Source of the DNA: an uncultured Actinomycetes bacterium
GTDB lineage: Bacteria > Actinomycetota > Actinomycetes > Nanopelagicales > Nanopelagicaceae
DNA length: 16,157 nt
NCBI GenBank assembly: GCA_903922745.1
Contig: CAIXVA010000196.1
Span: 1 to 16,157 of the forward strand
Direction of reading: 5' to 3'
Shown here: positions 14,651-16,157 of the stretch, in pieces
Layout of the letters: every line of letters begins with the position of its first letter
Position numbering within the stretch: the stretch's first letter is position 1
The notes under the pieces: model-generated
Database searches by the model: none
What the model was told of the DNA's origin: nothing
Seen by the model: the letters and a program-made list of their open reading frames with translations, nothing else
Made by a program: the position numbers and the translations under genes

Positions 14651-14656
14651 AGTGTA
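14651..14656 (-). promoter_or_regulatory. -10 box of a probable leaderless promoter for aroG
   Basis: On the minus strand TACACT (forward AGTGTA) lies exactly six bases before the aroG ATG at 14644. It fits TANNNT and there is no Shine-Dalgarno in the 41-base gap after the phosphofructokinase stop. No clear -35 is seen. Confidence 0.45.
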
Positions 14657-14685
14657 GAGAGTTCGAAAGTAATCGCGCGCAGCAA

Positions 14686-15711
14686 TTACCCGAAGAAGAT
14701 CTCTGATTCCTTGTATAGCTCTAGCGGAACGGTCTTTAGCTTCTCAGTTGCTGATGCCAAAGGCACACGAGCGATATTTGTGCCGTGCAGGGCAACCATC
14801 TTGCCCCAGTCACCTTCGTGAGCGGCGGTGATTGCATGCAAACCGAAGCGAGTGGCAAGTACACGGTCAAATGCTGTTGGAGATCCACCACGTTGGATGT
14901 GACCCAATACAGATGTGCGTGCTTCCTTGCCAGTCTTGGCCTCAATCTGTCCTGCTAGCCAGTCACCAATACCTGAAAGCTTTACGTGGCCGAATGAATC
15001 AAGGGTCTGATCCTTAACGATCAAGTCGCCATCTTGAGGAATTGCACCTTCGGCAATAACGATGATTGGTGCGTAATGAGACTTGAAACGAGATTCAACC
15101 CATTCGCATACCTTGTCAACAGAGAACTTCTGCTCTGGAATCAAAATACACGCCGCACCGCCTGCAAGACCAGAATGCAATGCAATCCAACCCGCGTGAC
15201 GGCCCATAACTTCAACGATCAATGCACGGTGATGTGATTCAGCAGTTGTGTGAAGTCGATCAATAGCCTCTACTGCAATGTTGACTGATGTATCAAAACC
15301 GAATGTGTAGTCAGTGTTATTCAGATCGTTATCGATTGTCTTTGGAACACCGATCACCTTGACGCCAAGTGCATCCAGCTTTGTTGCAACACCCAAAGTG
15401 TCTTCTCCACCGATTGCGATCAACGCATCGATTCCAGCCTTTTCAAGATTTTCCTTAATTCGCTCAACGCCACCCTCAATTTTAAATGGGTTAGTACGTG
15501 ATGATCCAAGAATTGTTCCTCCGCGAGGCAGGATGCCACGGGTTGTTTCAATATTTAAAGGCATGGTTAGACCCTCTAGAGGTCCCTTCCATCCATCACG
15601 GAATCCAACAAACTCGTGGCCGTACTCTTTAACACCCTTGCGAACTACTGCACGAATTACTGCATTAAGACCAGGGCAATCTCCGCCGCCAGTGAGGACA
15701 CCAATACGCAT
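14686..15711 (-). CDS. pfkA: 6-phosphofructokinase, with residues of the PPi-dependent type
   Basis: PFK of 341 residues phosphorylating fructose-6-phosphate in glycolysis, actinobacterial lineage. Seen: the N-terminus RIGVLTGGGDCPGLNAVIR, the phosphoryl-donor loop IGGEDTLG with Asp104, VPKTIDNDL with Lys124 and the catalytic Asp127, EVMGRHAGWIAL, VIAEGA and LGHIQRGGSPTAFDR. ATP-PFKs of the E. coli type have Gly at 104 and 124; Asp104 with Lys124 is the pair reported for PPi-dependent enzymes, so the donor here is probably pyrophosphate and the enzyme may be reversible. The start is ATG 15711, six bases after GGAG (15721-15718); an in-frame TTG at 15726 would swallow that Shine-Dalgarno. A TAAAAT box (15731-15726) lies inside an inverted repeat. 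It is divergent from xylulokinase and followed by aroG. Confidence 0.93.
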   Translation of the reverse strand: MRIGVLTGGGDCPGLNAVIRAVVRKGVKEYGHEFVGFRDGWKGPLEGLTMPLNIETTRGILPRGGTILGSSRTNPFKIEGGVERIKENLEKAGIDALIAIGGEDTLGVATKLDALGVKVIGVPKTIDNDLNNTDYTFGFDTSVNIAVEAIDRLHTTAESHHRALIVEVMGRHAGWIALHSGLAGGAACILIPEQKFSVDKVCEWVESRFKSHYAPIIVIAEGAIPQDGDLIVKDQTLDSFGHVKLSGIGDWLAGQIEAKTGKEARTSVLGHIQRGGSPTAFDRVLATRFGLHAITAAHEGDWGKMVALHGTNIARVPLASATEKLKTVPLELYKESEIFFG

Positions 15712-15721
15712 GATTATCTCC

Positions 15722-15736
15722 AACAATTTTATTGTT
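15722..15736 (-). promoter_or_regulatory. Phosphofructokinase promoter: -10 box inside an inverted repeat
   Basis: AACAAT-TTT-ATTGTT (15722-15736) is a perfect six-base inverted repeat with a three-base spacer. On the minus strand it contains TAAAAT (15731-15726), a good -10 box, 14 bases before the ATG, with TTTTGA about 17 bases further upstream as a possible -35. A short leader would carry the GGAG Shine-Dalgarno. A repressor bound to the repeat would block the promoter; which one is unknown. Confidence 0.45.
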
Positions 15737-15780
15737 TGATTAAGTGGCTCAAAATTTTCCCGCCACCTGTGGTCAACGCT

Positions 15781-15799
15781 GACTGGAACAGTCTAGCCT
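15781..15799 (+). promoter_or_regulatory. Xylulokinase promoter: inverted repeat next to a leaderless -10 box
   Basis: GACTG-GAA-CAGTC (15781-15793) is a perfect five-base inverted repeat directly followed by TAGCCT (15794-15799), a TANNNT box ending six bases before the ATG at 15806. There is no Shine-Dalgarno (the six bases are T and Cs). A second small repeat CCAC-CT-GTGG lies at 15763-15772. The arrangement suggests a repressor site in the spacer of a leaderless, possibly sugar-controlled promoter. Confidence 0.45.
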
Positions 15800-15805
15800 T
15801 CCCCC

Positions 15806-16157
15806 ATGGCTAATCAACAACTCATCGCCGGCGTGGATTCTTCGACTCAATCTGTGAAGGTCGTTATTCGTGACGCCAACACAGGCGAACTAGTGCGCCA
15901 AGGTCGGGCTTCCCATCCAGATGGAACCGAGGTTGAGCCTAAGCATTGGCTGAGTGCATTACATACCGCGATTTCTGAAGCTGGCAATTTAGATGATGTT
16001 GCGGCAATCTCAATTGCAGGTCAACAACACGGAATGGTCGCACTTGATAATGATGGCGAAGTAATTCGCCCAGCACTTTTATGGAATGACACACGCTCTG
16101 CCAAAGAAGCAGATGATTTGAATTCCGAAGTAGGTGGCGATGCCGAAATGGCACGCA
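15806..16157 (+). CDS. xylB: Xylulokinase (FGGY carbohydrate kinase), N-terminal part; runs off window
   Basis: The first 117 residues of an FGGY-family sugar kinase, open to the window end. Seen: the N-terminal phosphate-binding strand [16 protein letters not shown] (Asp11, Ser/Thr12-14), [26 protein letters not shown] and [11 protein letters not shown], the last two being characteristic of xylulokinases, which phosphorylate D-xylulose with ATP to feed the pentose phosphate pathway. Other FGGY kinases (gluconate, glycerol) have different residues in the GQQHG and WNDTR blocks. The start is ATG 15806, six bases after TAGCCT and without a Shine-Dalgarno, so the mRNA is probably leaderless. It diverges from phosphofructokinase across a 94-base gap. 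The ATP-binding half is not visible. Confidence 0.9.
   Translation, partial: MANQQLIAGVDSSTQSVKVVIRDANTGELVRQGRASHPDGTEVEPKHWLSALHTAISEAGNLDDVAAISIAGQQHGMVALDNDGEVIRPALLWNDTRSAKEADDLNSEVGGDAEMAR

Noticed and set aside
15712..15726. TTG start for phosphofructokinase
   Set aside because: It would make the GGAG Shine-Dalgarno coding and add five residues before the conserved MRIGVLTGGG start.
15314..15739. Plus-strand open frame of 141 codons opposite phosphofructokinase
   Set aside because: Shadow of a conserved gene; rich in Ser/Pro/Arg with no recognisable domain and no start signal.
1..16157. CRISPR array, tRNA or rRNA genes, insertion sequences, prophage genes
   Set aside because: No regularly spaced direct repeats, no cloverleaf or rRNA sequence in the short gaps, and no transposase, integrase or phage protein in any convincing frame; the window is core-type metabolism.

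Overview
The window looks like a piece of chromosome from a streamlined, fairly low-GC actinobacterium. Freshwater Nanopelagicales (acI-type) is my best guess; this is inferred from gene families and compactness, not from a marker gene. The actinobacterial indications are a PASTA-domain Ser/Thr kinase of PknB/PknL type, a class II DAHP synthase, an actinobacterial PFK with PPi-type residues, an IdsA/CrtE-type prenyl synthase, and several transcription units that appear to begin directly at the start codon. Coding density is extreme: there is no gap over 100 bases, many genes overlap by 1 to 20 bases, and two convergent pairs overlap tail to tail.

Layout. (1) About 1-2055, plus strand: the end of a family 2 glycosyltransferase, translationally coupled to a CrtD/CrtI-like carotenoid desaturase. 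(2) 2015-3479, minus strand: metF followed by a CDP-alcohol phosphatidyltransferase. (3) 3502-6965, plus strand: the carotenoid operon crtE-crtI-crtB, divergent from metF across only 22 bases. (4) 6966-8107, plus strand: a THI-box (TPP) riboswitch, then a PnuC/PnuT-family vitamin transporter, then a small P-loop kinase overlapping it. (5) 8163-12838, plus strand: a pknL-like receptor kinase, endonuclease IV (nfo), a DMT-family transporter and a threonine aldolase, nearly contiguous. (6) 12815-15711, minus strand: phosphofructokinase, class II DAHP synthase and a methylguanine-DNA methyltransferase. (7) 15806-end, plus strand: the start of a xylulokinase, divergent from the phosphofructokinase.

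How it fits together. CrtE makes geranylgeranyl diphosphate, CrtB condenses two of these to phytoene, CrtI desaturates phytoene towards lycopene, and the upstream CrtD-like enzyme and glycosyltransferase probably modify the end group and add a sugar. From memory, the order metF-like, prenyl synthase, PknL, class II DAHP synthase resembles the M. tuberculosis Rv2172c-Rv2178c neighbourhood, so the carotenoid and vitamin genes seem to sit inside an old actinobacterial cell-envelope and aromatic-synthesis locus.

The most interesting module is the TPP-riboswitch / PnuT / P-loop kinase unit. PnuC-class channels work by facilitated diffusion and need an intracellular kinase to trap the vitamin, and here an unassigned uridine-kinase-like P-loop protein is fused into that operon. 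The riboswitch itself departs from consensus in the helix that reads the pyrophosphate. Second in interest is a phosphofructokinase with both residues (Asp104, Lys124) expected of the PPi-dependent type.
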